This document shows, in pieces, positions 36,789-45,841 of a DNA stretch of 64,000 nt (position 1 is its first letter; every line of letters starts with the position of its first letter). Source of the DNA: Chryseobacterium taichungense (GTDB taxonomy: Bacteria > Bacteroidota > Bacteroidia > Flavobacteriales > Weeksellaceae). The notes below the pieces were generated by a model. The model saw only the letters and a program-made list of their open reading frames with translations, was not told where the DNA came from and searched no databases. Made by a program: the position numbers and the translations under genes. The DNA lies in NCBI RefSeq assembly GCF_900109935.1, contig NZ_FOBV01000007.1:186001-250000 (forward strand), in the 5' to 3' direction.

Positions 36789-37814
36789 TTAAATTCCTTT
36801 TAAAACATTAATTAACTTATTATTCTCTTCTTTTTTTCCAACATTTATTCTGATGCATTCCGGAATCTGAGGACTTCTTTTGCTGGTAAGGATTTCATTT
36901 TTCAGTAATTCCTGATATACTTTTTCTGCATTATAAAATTCAATTAAAAAGAAATTAGCATCTGTCGGAAATACTTTTTTAACACATTCTACATTAAGTA
37001 ATTCATTTTTTATTCTTGAAATTTCATTTAAAGTACTTTTTATATTTTTATCTATAATATTTTTATAACTAATTAATTGCATAATTTTATTTAAACTTAA
37101 TGAGTTGACGTTATAAGGTGCTTTTACAGTATTAATCAGCTTTATAATTTCATCTGATGAATAAGCGGTGCCTACCCTTGCGCCAGCCATTCCCCACGCT
37201 TTTGAAAATGTCTGAAGTACAATAAGATTTGAGTATTTCTCTAAAAGCCTAATGTTCGATTCCTTCTCTGAAAATTCAATATATGCTTCATCAACAACGA
37301 CAATTCCGTTAAAATTTTTGATGTAGAACTCAATATCTTCTATTGCATTTCCTGTTGGATTATTTGGTGTACAGAGAAAAAAAACTTTAAGATTATTATC
37401 TTTAGATATCTTTAAAAATTCTTCTTTATCAATTTCAAAATTTTCATCTAAATCTAGCTGTATCACATTATTTTCATTAATATTAGCATAAAAACCATAC
37501 ATTGTAAATGAAGGATTCATCACTAAAATCGAATCTTTTTTAGGCTCACAAAAGACTTTAAGAATAAGATCAATCAATTCATCACTGCCATTCCCTATTG
37601 CAATTTGGTCGACTGAAATATTTTTTATTTCAGCTAGTTTTTGCTTTAGTTCTTTCTGCGTGGAGTCAGGATAACGATTCAGTTCTCCGAACGGACTTTC
37701 ATTGGCGTCAAGCAGAACAGGTGAAATAAATTCATTTTGATCTCTGAAACTCACATACGGCTTAAGTTCTAATATGTTTTTTCTGACTAAATTATATACA
37801 TTAAAATTTTTCAT
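36789..37814 (-). CDS. hisC: Histidinol-phosphate aminotransferase
   Basis: This 341-residue PLP enzyme transfers an amino group to imidazole acetol phosphate. It shows the family motifs LDANESPFGELNRYPD, AIGNGSDELIDL, CTPNNPTGN and the PLP lysine in TFSKAWGMAGARVG (near residue 205). It overlaps the end of hisD by 14 bases. Confidence 0.95.
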   Translation of the reverse strand: MKNFNVYNLVRKNILELKPYVSFRDQNEFISPVLLDANESPFGELNRYPDSTQKELKQKLAEIKNISVDQIAIGNGSDELIDLILKVFCEPKKDSILVMNPSFTMYGFYANINENNVIQLDLDENFEIDKEEFLKISKDNNLKVFFLCTPNNPTGNAIEDIEFYIKNFNGIVVVDEAYIEFSEKESNIRLLEKYSNLIVLQTFSKAWGMAGARVGTAYSSDEIIKLINTVKAPYNVNSLSLNKIMQLISYKNIIDKNIKSTLNEISRIKNELLNVECVKKVFPTDANFFLIEFYNAEKVYQELLKNEILTSKRSPQIPECIRINVGKKEENNKLINVLKGI

Positions 37815-39093
37815 TTTCTATTTTTAATCTTATGCTAACGGCATTTCTGTGGGCGAATAATCCTTCTGCTTCTGCCATAGTTTCTATAGTTTTTCCTAAA
37901 TTTCTCAATCCTTCTTCTGACAGATTCTGAAAAGTAATTTTCTTCACAAAACTGTCAAGTGAAACTCCGCTGTAATTCTTTGCAAATCCATTGGTGGGAA
38001 GTGTATGATTTGTGCCGCTTGCATAATCTCCCGCACTTTCGCAGGAAAAGTTTCCCAAAAAGACAGAACCCGCATTTTGAATTTTAGCAATAAAATTTTC
38101 AGAATCCTTTATTGCCAGAATTAAATGTTCAGGTGCATACAAATTGCTGAATGCCAATGTATCATCAATCGTGTTGAGTAAAATGAAATGGCTGTTTTTT
38201 AAGGCTTCTTTTGCCAATTCATTTCTTGGAAGTGCTGCAAGTTGATTTTCCGTTTCTCTGATGGTTTCGTTAAAAATTTTTTCATCAGTTGAAAGAAAAA
38301 CTACCTGACTGTCACTTCCATGTTCGGCCTGTGACAGTAAATCGGCTGCACAGAACTCAGGAATTGCCTGTTCGTCGGCGATGACAAGAACTTCACTTGG
38401 TCCCGCAGGCATATCGATGGCGACATTATAATTTTGAGCGAATTCTTTTGCGGCGACAACATATTGATTTCCCGGCCCGAAAATTTTGTAAACATTTGGA
38501 ATACTTTCCGTTCCTAAAGCCATTGCAGCAACGGCCTGGGCCCCACCTACTTTAAAAATTTCAGTTACTCCGCAAAGTTTTGCCGTAAATAAAATGGCAG
38601 GATGTATATTTCCTTGAGTATCAGGTGGAGTACATAAAATAATTTCCTTACAGCCGGCTAATTGCGCCGGAATGGCAAGCATCAGAACCGTAGAAAACAG
38701 CGGTGCCGTACCGCCAGGAATGTAAATTCCGACTTTATCGATAGGCCTGTTTTCCCGCCAGCAAAATACGCCTTCAGTCGTTTCAATCTTTTCAACTCCA
38801 GGGATTTGAGAAGCGTGAAATTTGGTAATGTTTTCCTTTGCTTCCTGAATTGCCGATTTTAAGTCATTCCTGATTTGTTCCTCCGCGTAAGTTATTTCTT
38901 CTTCTGAAACTTTGATGTTCTTAGTTTCTGCTCCATCGAATTTTTTATTGAAATTAATCAAAGCCTGATCTCCATTTTTTTCTACCTGTGAAAAAATACC
39001 GGCAATTATTTCTGTAAGTTTTTCTTTTTTTATAGCCGGCCTCTTAATGAATTTCGACCATTCATTTTTTTGTGGATATTGTATAACGTTCAT
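37801..39093 (-). CDS. hisD: Histidinol dehydrogenase
   Basis: This 430-residue zinc enzyme performs the last two oxidation steps from histidinol to histidine. The motifs include YIPGGTAPLFSTVLML, GGAQAVAAMALGTES, DMPAGPSEVLVIAD and LLSQAEHGSDSQVVFL, plus the C-terminal AEGLFAHRNAVSIRL. It starts one base after the hisG stop. Confidence 0.97.
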   Translation of the reverse strand: MNVIQYPQKNEWSKFIKRPAIKKEKLTEIIAGIFSQVEKNGDQALINFNKKFDGAETKNIKVSEEEITYAEEQIRNDLKSAIQEAKENITKFHASQIPGVEKIETTEGVFCWRENRPIDKVGIYIPGGTAPLFSTVLMLAIPAQLAGCKEIILCTPPDTQGNIHPAILFTAKLCGVTEIFKVGGAQAVAAMALGTESIPNVYKIFGPGNQYVVAAKEFAQNYNVAIDMPAGPSEVLVIADEQAIPEFCAADLLSQAEHGSDSQVVFLSTDEKIFNETIRETENQLAALPRNELAKEALKNSHFILLNTIDDTLAFSNLYAPEHLILAIKDSENFIAKIQNAGSVFLGNFSCESAGDYASGTNHTLPTNGFAKNYSGVSLDSFVKKITFQNLSEEGLRNLGKTIETMAEAEGLFAHRNAVSIRLKIENEKF

Positions 39094-39094
39094 T

Positions 39095-39952
39095 TTAAAT
39101 CACCATTTTATCAATTGGAATAATAAGAATATCCTGTGCTCCTTTCTCTTTTAGTTCATCAATGACCTCCCAGAAACGGTCTTCATCAATTACAGAGTGG
39201 ATGCTGCTCCAGCCCTTTTGGGCCAGCGGAATAACGGTTGGACTTTTAAGAACGGGAAGCGTTTTTGAGATGATCTCTATTTTTTCATTCGGGACATTCA
39301 TCAGGATATATTTGGAATTTTTTGCTTTTAAAACAGCTTTAATCCTGAATAAAAATTTTTCAAGAATAGCAGTTTTTTCTGTGCTGAGTTCTGATGTTTT
39401 GGCAAGAACCGCTTCTGAAGTAATAAGGGTCACTGTTTCTCTCAGTCCATTTTTAAACAAAGTACTTCCTGAACTTACGATATCACAGATTCCGTCGGCA
39501 AGTCCGATATTGGGCGCAATTTCTACCGAACCTGAAATCACGTGGATATCTGCCGAGATATTATGTTCATCAAGAAAATTTTTAAGTGTATTGGGATAAG
39601 AGGTGGCAATTTTTTTACCCTGAAAATAGCTGATATCATCAGTTTCAATTTCCTTAGGGATGGCTAATGATACACGACATTTTGAAAAACCCAGATTTTG
39701 AATTATTTGAATGTTTTTTTGTTTTTCAACGATAAGATTTTCTCCGATGATCGCAACATCAACGATTCCGTCTTCAAGGTATTGTGGAATATCAGAGTTC
39801 CGTAAATACATGATTTCCATTGGGAAATTATCTACGGAAACTTTTAACTGATCTTTACCGTTGTTGACTAAAATACCGCAATCTTTGAGCAGCTGCAATG
39901 ATTCGTCGTAAAGTCTGCCGCTTTTTTGTATAGCAATTTTTAATATACTCAT
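39095..39952 (-). CDS. hisG: ATP phosphoribosyltransferase (long form)
   Basis: This 285-residue enzyme is the first and committed step of histidine synthesis. It starts LKIAIQKSGRLYDESLQLLKDCG. The catalytic domain holds the phosphate loop in DIVSSGSTLFKNGL, and a C-terminal domain of about 75 residues (with ILIIPIDKMV) matches the long-form HisG regulatory domain that binds histidine. Feedback inhibition of the enzyme is thus expected, in addition to the transcription attenuator upstream. It is the first gene of hisGDCBHAF(IE). Confidence 0.96.
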   Translation of the reverse strand: MSILKIAIQKSGRLYDESLQLLKDCGILVNNGKDQLKVSVDNFPMEIMYLRNSDIPQYLEDGIVDVAIIGENLIVEKQKNIQIIQNLGFSKCRVSLAIPKEIETDDISYFQGKKIATSYPNTLKNFLDEHNISADIHVISGSVEIAPNIGLADGICDIVSSGSTLFKNGLRETVTLITSEAVLAKTSELSTEKTAILEKFLFRIKAVLKAKNSKYILMNVPNEKIEIISKTLPVLKSPTVIPLAQKGWSSIHSVIDEDRFWEVIDELKEKGAQDILIIPIDKMVI

Positions 39953-40024
39953 TTCACTTTTGTTGTGTCTGAGTAAACAAAATGCTTTAATGGATATAAA
40001 TTGCCCGGGAAGAATTTAGAAACA

Positions 40025-40054
40025 AAAAACCGCCTGTTTACTCAGACGGTTTTT
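40025..40054 (-). terminator. Attenuator terminator in the his leader
   Basis: Read on the minus strand, AAAAACCGTCTG (40054-40043) pairs with CAGGCGGTTTTT (40036-40025), allowing one G-U pair and a 6-base loop, and a T run follows. It lies 70 bases before hisG and after the leader peptide, so it terminates transcription inside the leader unless it is prevented from forming. Confidence 0.85.
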
Positions 40055-40100
40055 AATTATTTTGATTCTTAACGCATTCACATATCAATCAATTCCGTCT
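40044..40100 (-). promoter_or_regulatory. Putative antiterminator of the his leader
   Basis: On the minus strand AGACGG (40100-40095), which overlaps the last base of the leader stop codon, is the exact complement of CCGTCT (40049-40044) in the 5' arm of the terminator. A nested second pair TTGATT (40092-40087) with AATCAA (40067-40062) lies inside it. Forming this structure would destroy the terminator. A ribosome at the leader stop codon would cover AGACGG and permit termination; stalling at the His codons would leave it free. The mechanism is inferred from the layout. Confidence 0.65.
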
Positions 40101-40150
40101 TAGCAGAGATGATGATGATAATGATGAACTGTTAAAAAAATCTGTTTCAT
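40100..40150 (-). CDS. His operon leader peptide (HHYHHH)
   Basis: A 16-codon frame upstream of hisG encodes MKQIFLTVHHYHHHLC, with five His codons (all CAT) in a block of six. It lies 13-20 bases after the expected transcription start and before the terminator hairpin. Such His-rich leader peptides control his operons by attenuation in enterobacteria: scarcity of charged tRNA-His stalls the ribosome and lets transcription continue. A chance His block in exactly this place, before a his operon, is very unlikely. The frame is shorter than standard gene-finding limits. Confidence 0.88.
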   Translation of the reverse strand: MKQIFLTVHHYHHHLC

Positions 40151-40169
40151 TTGTTTGAATTGTATGGTG

Positions 40170-40202
40170 CAAATTTAAAGTAATAAATTTTAAACATGCA
40201 AA
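40170..40202 (-). promoter_or_regulatory. Promoter of the his operon
   Basis: On the minus strand TTTG (40202-40199) and TAAATTTG (40177-40170) are separated by 21 bases, fitting the Bacteroidota promoter. Transcription should begin near 40165, about 15 bases before the leader peptide start. The promoter lies directly after the stop codon of the upstream glycosyltransferase gene. Confidence 0.75.
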
Positions 40203-40204
40203 TT

Positions 40205-41299
40205 TTATCGTAAAATATTTTTATAAAGATTCATTAATTCGGTTGCAATGGGCTCGTCATTAAACTTCTGAACATACTCGAAACCCTTTTCAGCACGTCG
40301 TTTTCTTTCCGATTCATTTTGCCATAAAAATTTAATTTTTGCCTGGATGTCAAGATGATTTTTTGGATCAATATAGACAGAATCCGGGCCGCCGGCTTCA
40401 GGGAGACAGCTTGTATTGCTCGTGATCACCGCCGTTTTTGAGAATAATGCTTCAATGACAGGAATTCCAAAACCTTCAAAAAAACTTGGATAAATGAATA
40501 TATCTGCAAGTTTATAGATCACGGCCAATTCATCCATGGAAACGCCTTCAAGGAAATGAACCTTCATTTTATTTTCACGAATAAAACCTTCGACTTTTTT
40601 GAAATATTTTGTTTTTTTGCCGACAACGACTAATGGAATATTAGTGTCTTTTAATGCCTTAACAATGTTCAGGAGATTTTTACGCTCCTCAATTGTACCG
40701 ACGTTTAAAACAAAACGTTCAGGAAGGTTAAATTTTTCTTTTGTCTGTTGAGCAAAATCCTCCGATTGCTGTTCTTTAAATGCTTTGTGACAACCTTGAT
40801 AAATCACTTGAATTTTAGATTCCGGAACTTTTAGGAACGTAATAATATCCTGTTTTGTCTGTTCAGATATGGCTATGATTTTATCTGCGGAATCTGCTGC
40901 TTTTTTAAATTTCCAGAAGTGAATTTTACGGTCAAAAAATGAATAATATCGCGGATACCGAATAAAAATAAGATCATGAATTGTTACGATTTTCTTAATA
41001 GGTTTACTGCCCCATTTTAAGGGAAGTTCGCCCGATAAGCCATGAAAAATATCTGCATTCTGATGCTGGGCATCTTTACCCATTTTCAATTGGCGCGAAA
41101 AATTTCCTTTTGATGTTTCTACAAAACGAACATTCTGCAAATCAAGAATATTTTTTGCTCTTTCGGATTTATTTTTGTTTAATAAAATATATTCGTTTTC
41201 AGGAAAATAGGTTGCTAAAATTCTCACAAGATCCCGCGAATAGTTCCCTAATCCTGAAGTATTGTGAAAAAAACGTTTTGCATCAAAAGCTATTTTCAT
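40205..41299 (-). CDS. Glycosyltransferase family 4
   Basis: This 364-residue GT-B fold glycosyltransferase is retaining and uses a nucleotide-sugar. The N-terminal FDAKRFFHNTSGLGNYSRDLV loop and the C-terminal FIYPSFFEGFGIPVIEAL (the E-x7-E motif near residue 277) are typical of GT4. The acceptor is unknown; the neighbours suggest synthesis of a surface polysaccharide or glycolipid. It overlaps the deacetylase gene upstream by 4 bases. Confidence 0.9.
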   Translation of the reverse strand: MKIAFDAKRFFHNTSGLGNYSRDLVRILATYFPENEYILLNKNKSERAKNILDLQNVRFVETSKGNFSRQLKMGKDAQHQNADIFHGLSGELPLKWGSKPIKKIVTIHDLIFIRYPRYYSFFDRKIHFWKFKKAADSADKIIAISEQTKQDIITFLKVPESKIQVIYQGCHKAFKEQQSEDFAQQTKEKFNLPERFVLNVGTIEERKNLLNIVKALKDTNIPLVVVGKKTKYFKKVEGFIRENKMKVHFLEGVSMDELAVIYKLADIFIYPSFFEGFGIPVIEALFSKTAVITSNTSCLPEAGGPDSVYIDPKNHLDIQAKIKFLWQNESERKRRAEKGFEYVQKFNDEPIATELMNLYKNILR

Positions 41300-42072
41300 G
41301 AGCCGATCTGTTTTTGAAATTCCTGAAATGTCCCGAATGAATGATTTTTACTTTTTAGCCATAGTAAAAAGTCATCAAAACGTTTTATCATGTCTTCTCC
41401 TGAATTTTTTACAGTAAAGCCCGGTAATTTAAATTCATCATCTTTAATTGCTGCAAATTCCCAAGGATGAAAGTAAATATTAAGGTATTTATCTTTTTTT
41501 AATGTATCTGAAGCCAGCTTTTTGTAAAAAGACAGCGGAAAATTATGAAAGCTTAGCCAGAATAAAGGAATTCTGAAATTCGGAGAAACCGAAGCCGGAA
41601 TCTGTGTCACATTTCCTTCTTTAAAATAGGTTCGGGAAACTTTGAGATTATTGTATCTTCCGGGAAGAAATGTGGGGTTAATCGACGAATTATACTGATA
41701 TCCTGCATTTTCCACTGCATTTTTGCTTACTGGCATCATTCTCGGCATTCTCAAGCCAATAACTTTCGTGTCGAATAATTCTTCCAGCCTTTCTTTTGAC
41801 TGTTTCAAATGTTCTTCCTTAAAATCAGAATGGTACCAGGTGTGTGAGGCCAGTTCATGGCCTTCATTGATTAATCTTTCGATTAAATGTTTACTGTTTT
41901 CCGCAAAAACAACAGTAGAAAAGAATGTCGCTTTTGCATGATGTTTTTTGAGGATATCCAGAATTCTTTCCAAACCCTGCTGGGAAATGGAAATCTGCTT
42001 CTGAAAAGAAATTTCACCTTTGTATTCCAATGGCATATCAAATTCCTCAATGTCAAAACTTAATAAAACCAT
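41296..42072 (-). CDS. Polysaccharide deacetylase family protein
   Basis: This 258-residue NodB-like carbohydrate esterase family 4 protein starts MVLLSFDIEEFDMPLEY, with the metal-binding Asp pair. It has the HxxxH-type motif in ELASHTWYHSDF (about residues 90-101) and the region GLRMPRMMPVS. There is no signal peptide, so it may act on a lipid-linked intermediate in the cytoplasm. It sits one base downstream of the GT2 gene and is co-transcribed with the sugar genes. Confidence 0.85.
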   Translation of the reverse strand: MVLLSFDIEEFDMPLEYKGEISFQKQISISQQGLERILDILKKHHAKATFFSTVVFAENSKHLIERLINEGHELASHTWYHSDFKEEHLKQSKERLEELFDTKVIGLRMPRMMPVSKNAVENAGYQYNSSINPTFLPGRYNNLKVSRTYFKEGNVTQIPASVSPNFRIPLFWLSFHNFPLSFYKKLASDTLKKDKYLNIYFHPWEFAAIKDDEFKLPGFTVKNSGEDMIKRFDDFLLWLKSKNHSFGTFQEFQKQIGS

Positions 42073-42073
42073 G

Positions 42074-43003
42074 TTAAAAATTTTTATTTTTGATGATGTA
42101 ATTTGGTCTGTCTTTTACCTGTTTGAAGATTTTACCTAAATAGATTCCTATGATTCCCAGGATAATCAACTGTAAACCTCCGAAAAAAACAATTGTCATA
42201 ATGAGCGATGCCCATCCTGAAATCTCCGTTTTGGCGATGAATGAATAGATCACATAGATCGCATATCCTATCACCGAAATAGCAGAAAATAAAAAGCCAA
42301 GATAAGCGGCAATGTAAAGTGGTTTAACGCTGAATGCCGTAATTCCCGTAAAAGCAAACGTAATCATTTTTTTAAGATTATAGCTGCTTTTTCCGGAAAG
42401 CCTTTCATTGGCAGTAAAGTTTATTCCGGTCTGTTTAAAGCCCATCCAGCTGGTAAGGCCTCTCAAAAAAAGATCATCTTCATGGAAATTGCGCATGACT
42501 TCTACTGCTCCGGCATCCATGAGTCTGAAGTCTGATCCACCGCCTTTCGTTAAATCAACATCCGATAAGCCTGAAAGAATTTTATAGAAAAAGTCTGAAG
42601 TTTTCCTTTTAAATAAAGAAATTTCCTTAGGATATTTTCTTACGGTAAACACAATATCAAAACCTTCTTCCCATTTTTGAATCAACTCCGGAATAAGTTC
42701 CGGAGGATGCTGAAGATCGCCGTCCATTGAGATCACTGCATTTCCGTAAGCATTGTCCATGCCTGCCTTTACCGCGGGCTGATGGCCGAAATTCCTTGAA
42801 AACTCAATAAATTTTATCTCTTCATACTGTATTGAAAGTTCTTCTAGTTGTTGTTGGGTTTTGTCCCTGCTACCGTCATTTACGAATATGATTTCAAAAC
42901 TGTAATGCTCCAGTGTATCGAAAACCTCTTTAATTTTTTGATAAACCAAAGCTACATTTCCTTCTTCGTTATGGGCAGGAATGACTATTGAAATTTTCTT
43001 CAT
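42074..43003 (-). CDS. Glycosyltransferase family 2 with two C-terminal membrane segments (DPM1/GtrB-like)
   Basis: This 309-residue GT-A enzyme starts KKISIVIPAHNEEGNVALVY. The DxD-type site is in AVISMDGDLQHPPELIP (about residue 95) and the RGLTSWMGFKQTGI region near 195. Two membrane segments near 225-250 and 260-290 fit the type that makes polyprenyl-phosphate sugars (DPM1, ArnC, GtrB). The start at 43003 is chosen over an ATG ten codons earlier, because it follows the upstream stop codon by 4 bases and opens at the GT-A beta strand. Confidence 0.88.
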   Translation of the reverse strand: MKKISIVIPAHNEEGNVALVYQKIKEVFDTLEHYSFEIIFVNDGSRDKTQQQLEELSIQYEEIKFIEFSRNFGHQPAVKAGMDNAYGNAVISMDGDLQHPPELIPELIQKWEEGFDIVFTVRKYPKEISLFKRKTSDFFYKILSGLSDVDLTKGGGSDFRLMDAGAVEVMRNFHEDDLFLRGLTSWMGFKQTGINFTANERLSGKSSYNLKKMITFAFTGITAFSVKPLYIAAYLGFLFSAISVIGYAIYVIYSFIAKTEISGWASLIMTIVFFGGLQLIILGIIGIYLGKIFKQVKDRPNYIIKNKNF

Positions 43004-43007
43004 ATCA

Positions 43008-44177
43008 TTATTCAAGGCTGTAATTTTTCTCAAAATCTTTGGTAAGAAGCTCGTAAATTACCCTTAGCCAGATTACAATGCAAGGTACGGCTTTTAAAGA
43101 ATATTTAATGATATAATTCTCTTTTACGAATTTCGGGAAAAGATCGGAGGTAGAAAAACACGTAAAGATGATTACGAATACCAATAATCCGATAATAAAA
43201 GGACTTCTTTCTTTTTGGAGGAAAAACCAGATCAACACACCAACAACAGCGATGATATAAGTAGGTGACTCCGAACTTGAACTAAATAGCACCAAAAATA
43301 ACAATGTGGAAGCTAAAATCATCAGCTGGAAAGCATAATGCTTGTATTGTCTTATCCTGAAATAGGGTGCGGCAAAAAGTGGTAATCCGAATGCAAGAAA
43401 TACTAGATTTGAAATCGATGCGTCACCAAGAATCCGTCTGAAAAATCCCATCAGCGAAATATCCTGCATATTTCCCAAAACCTGATTTTCATTATTCTTT
43501 TCTACAATTGACTGAAACCAGTCTGAATAACATTGAATAACAAATCCCGGACTGGAATAAACCATAGGCAATACAAAAAAGAGTACAGCTATGATTATGC
43601 CTGAAAGAATAAATTTCACTTTATTTTTAATGAAGAAAAATTGTGATAGCCCTACAATTCCATAGATTTTTACAAACACTCCGATTAAAATTGCCGTTAC
43701 CGATTTTACCTCCTTTTTTTCATAAATATAAACCGCTGATAACAATAAAAGCCCTGTAAGCGCTACATTAAACTGCAGGCTTAATGCTGCTGTAATATAT
43801 TCCTGCAAAGCTAACAACCCGAAAAGTGCCTTTTTGAAATCTGAAAACGGTAATTTATAAATACCATAAATAAAAATGAATGTATTGGCAGCATTCCATA
43901 AAGATATTCCCAGCCAGTCGGGCATCATGGCAAAAGGTGCAATAAGCGCACTGAAAAAAACACCGTAATGATTTAAATCAAAATAAAGATCGGGATAATG
44001 GACAAACAGGTTTTTCTGATGGATCGTATTAAAAAATACATTTTTAAAAATCAGATAATTGTTGATCGCGTAATCTCCCCGTAAATATTTGGAAATCGCA
44101 GTGACTATGGATATAATAAGATAAACCCCAAATATATATTTAGGGTTTAGGATTATTTTAAGAAATTTTTCTTTCAA
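43008..44177 (-). CDS. Integral membrane glycosyltransferase-like protein (GT87/DUF2029-like)
   Basis: This 389-residue protein has about nine or more hydrophobic segments and resembles the DUF2029/GT87 group of polyprenyl-phosphate-mannose-dependent transferases. An early loop (residues about 60-90) holds a short HYPDLYFDLNHYGVFFS stretch, the typical place for a catalytic Asp. It starts 28 bases after dapD and is followed by a polyprenyl-phosphate-sugar synthase-like gene, which would make its donor. The function is inferred. Confidence 0.65.
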   Translation of the reverse strand: MKEKFLKIILNPKYIFGVYLIISIVTAISKYLRGDYAINNYLIFKNVFFNTIHQKNLFVHYPDLYFDLNHYGVFFSALIAPFAMMPDWLGISLWNAANTFIFIYGIYKLPFSDFKKALFGLLALQEYITAALSLQFNVALTGLLLLSAVYIYEKKEVKSVTAILIGVFVKIYGIVGLSQFFFIKNKVKFILSGIIIAVLFFVLPMVYSSPGFVIQCYSDWFQSIVEKNNENQVLGNMQDISLMGFFRRILGDASISNLVFLAFGLPLFAAPYFRIRQYKHYAFQLMILASTLLFLVLFSSSSESPTYIIAVVGVLIWFFLQKERSPFIIGLLVFVIIFTCFSTSDLFPKFVKENYIIKYSLKAVPCIVIWLRVIYELLTKDFEKNYSLE

Positions 44178-44205
44178 AATATTCGTATTAGTTTAAAATT
44201 TACTC

Positions 44206-45018
44206 TTAAACAGCAACATTATTCTCTCTCAACGCATCATTTAAAGACGTTTTTTTGTCTGTGGATTCCTTCCTCTGGCCGATGATCAAAGCGCACGGAA
44301 CCTGGTATTCTCCCGCCGGATATTGTTTTGTATAGCTTCCAGGGATCACAACAGAACGAGCAGGAACTCTTCCTTTAATCTCAATTGGTTCAGGACCTGT
44401 AACATCGATGATTTTTGTAGATGCCGTAAGAACCACATTCGCTCCCAAAACAGCCTCTTTTTCTACATGTACACCTTCTACCACGATACATCTTGAACCA
44501 ATAAAGCAGTCGTCTTCAATGATTACCGGAGCAGCCTGAAGCGGTTCCAGAACGCCACCGATTCCTACACCGCCACTAAGGTGAACATTCTTACCGATTT
44601 GCGCACAGCTTCCAACGGTTGCCCAGGTATCGACCATCGTTCCTGAATCTACATAAGCACCGATATTCACATAAGATGGCATCATAATTACTCCCGGAGC
44701 AATGTAAGCGCCTTCTCTTGCTACTGCATGCGGTACAACTCTCACACCTTTTTCAGCATAGTTTTTCTTTAAAGGCATTTTATCATGAAATTCAAACGGA
44801 CCTACCTCAATAGTTTCCATTTTCTGGATTGGGAAATACATCACTACTGCTTTTTTCACCCATTCGTTTACCTGCCAGCCATTTTCAGTAGGCTCTGCTG
44901 TACGAAGTTCTCCTTTATCAACCAAAGCAATAACCTCCCTGATCGCCTTTTGGCTATCTTCATTCTGCAATAATTCTCTGTTGTCCCAGATATTTTCAAT
45001 TGTTTGTTGTAACGACAT
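44206..45018 (-). CDS. dapD: Tetrahydrodipicolinate N-succinyltransferase
   Basis: This 270-residue left-handed beta-helix enzyme of the succinylase route to diaminopimelate and lysine carries hexapeptide repeats from about residue 105 (GAYIAPGVIMMPSYVNIGAYVDSG) to 205. It contains the DapD-typical TWATVGSCAQIGKNVHLSGGVGIGGVLEP. The length is close to the E. coli enzyme (274). It is upstream of four sugar genes with a gap of 28 bases, so they may share its promoter. Confidence 0.96.
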   Translation of the reverse strand: MSLQQTIENIWDNRELLQNEDSQKAIREVIALVDKGELRTAEPTENGWQVNEWVKKAVVMYFPIQKMETIEVGPFEFHDKMPLKKNYAEKGVRVVPHAVAREGAYIAPGVIMMPSYVNIGAYVDSGTMVDTWATVGSCAQIGKNVHLSGGVGIGGVLEPLQAAPVIIEDDCFIGSRCIVVEGVHVEKEAVLGANVVLTASTKIIDVTGPEPIEIKGRVPARSVVIPGSYTKQYPAGEYQVPCALIIGQRKESTDKKTSLNDALRENNVAV

Positions 45019-45042
45019 GTTTCTAGTTTAAATTATTCGCGT

Positions 45043-45050
45043 CAAAGATA
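45043..45050 (-). promoter_or_regulatory. -7 promoter element of dapD
   Basis: The minus strand reads TATCTTTG, the most common Bacteroidota -7 form, 24 bases before the start codon. No good -33 TTTG is seen. Confidence 0.5.
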
Positions 45051-45120
45051 CAAAAAGTTAAGGAAAATACTCTGAACATAACAATCAGAGGAATATTGTT
45101 TTGTTTGTTTTTGGGGAAAA

Positions 45121-45693
45121 TTAAAGTACTCTCTGTGCATGCAGATAAGCTTTATTCCAGTATTTTTCGTTTAATGATGAAATAATAACGCCTTTTGTTG
45201 TGGAAGCATGAATAAATTTTACCTCTCCGTCATTACCGATATCGTGAACAATTCCGACATGGGAAACTCTGGTTCCGCCAGCTGTTGCGAAAAATAAAAG
45301 ATCTCCGGGCTTTACCTCTTTGATGTCTATTTTATTTCCTGCTTCTGCCTGATCCGATGATCTTCTGGGAAGTTTATAATCATTTTCCTCAAAAACCTTT
45401 ACTGTAAATCCCGAGCAGTCAAATCCTGATGAAGTATTTCCTCCGAATTTATAGGGTGCTCCAAGGTATTTTTCAGCATCTTTCAGAATTTCATTAATGG
45501 ATGTGGAAATTTTACCGTTAAATTTAGATTCGAGATTTCTGAGATTTTCAGTTTTGGCAACGGATTTTGTAATTGTCTTATGACCGGAAGCTACTTTTTT
45601 TGAACTTCCACAGGAAATTGTAATTAAAGATGCAATGAATAAAGCATGAATTGTTTTTAAATGTGTATTTTTTAAATTCAGACAGTTCTTCAT
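45121..45693 (-). CDS. NlpC/P60 family lipoprotein peptidase
   Basis: This 190-residue cell-wall endopeptidase of the C40 family has a lipoprotein signal ending in ITISCGSS (Cys28 or so). The NlpC domain occupies the C-terminal half: the catalytic Cys is in SGFDCSGFTVKVF, with His in RVSHVGIVHDI and the third residue in FIHAST. Such enzymes cut the peptide between D-Glu and diaminopimelate in peptidoglycan. It is a single gene. Confidence 0.9.
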   Translation of the reverse strand: MKNCLNLKNTHLKTIHALFIASLITISCGSSKKVASGHKTITKSVAKTENLRNLESKFNGKISTSINEILKDAEKYLGAPYKFGGNTSSGFDCSGFTVKVFEENDYKLPRRSSDQAEAGNKIDIKEVKPGDLLFFATAGGTRVSHVGIVHDIGNDGEVKFIHASTTKGVIISSLNEKYWNKAYLHAQRVL

Positions 45694-45722
45694 ATTTCTT
45701 TCATTTTACGGTAAAGACCATA

Positions 45723-45730
45723 CAAATATA
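45723..45730 (-). promoter_or_regulatory. -7 promoter element of the NlpC/P60 gene
   Basis: The minus strand reads TATATTTG, a match to TAnnTTTG, 29 bases before the start codon. The -33 box is poor. Confidence 0.4.
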
Positions 45731-45792
45731 AATAAATTATGCTTTCAGTTCGCTCAATTTGTGGTATGAAATAAATTGTTCAATATTTAAAA

Positions 45793-45823
45793 ATAAAAAA
45801 AAGCTATTCAAACGAATAGCTTT
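45793..45823 (-). terminator. Terminator of the small lipoprotein gene
   Basis: The 10-bp stem AAAGCTATTC (45800-45809) with GAATAGCTTT (45814-45823) is followed on the minus strand by a run of T residues. It lies 19 bases past the stop codon. Confidence 0.85.
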
Positions 45824-45841
45824 GTATAGTGTAGTATATTA

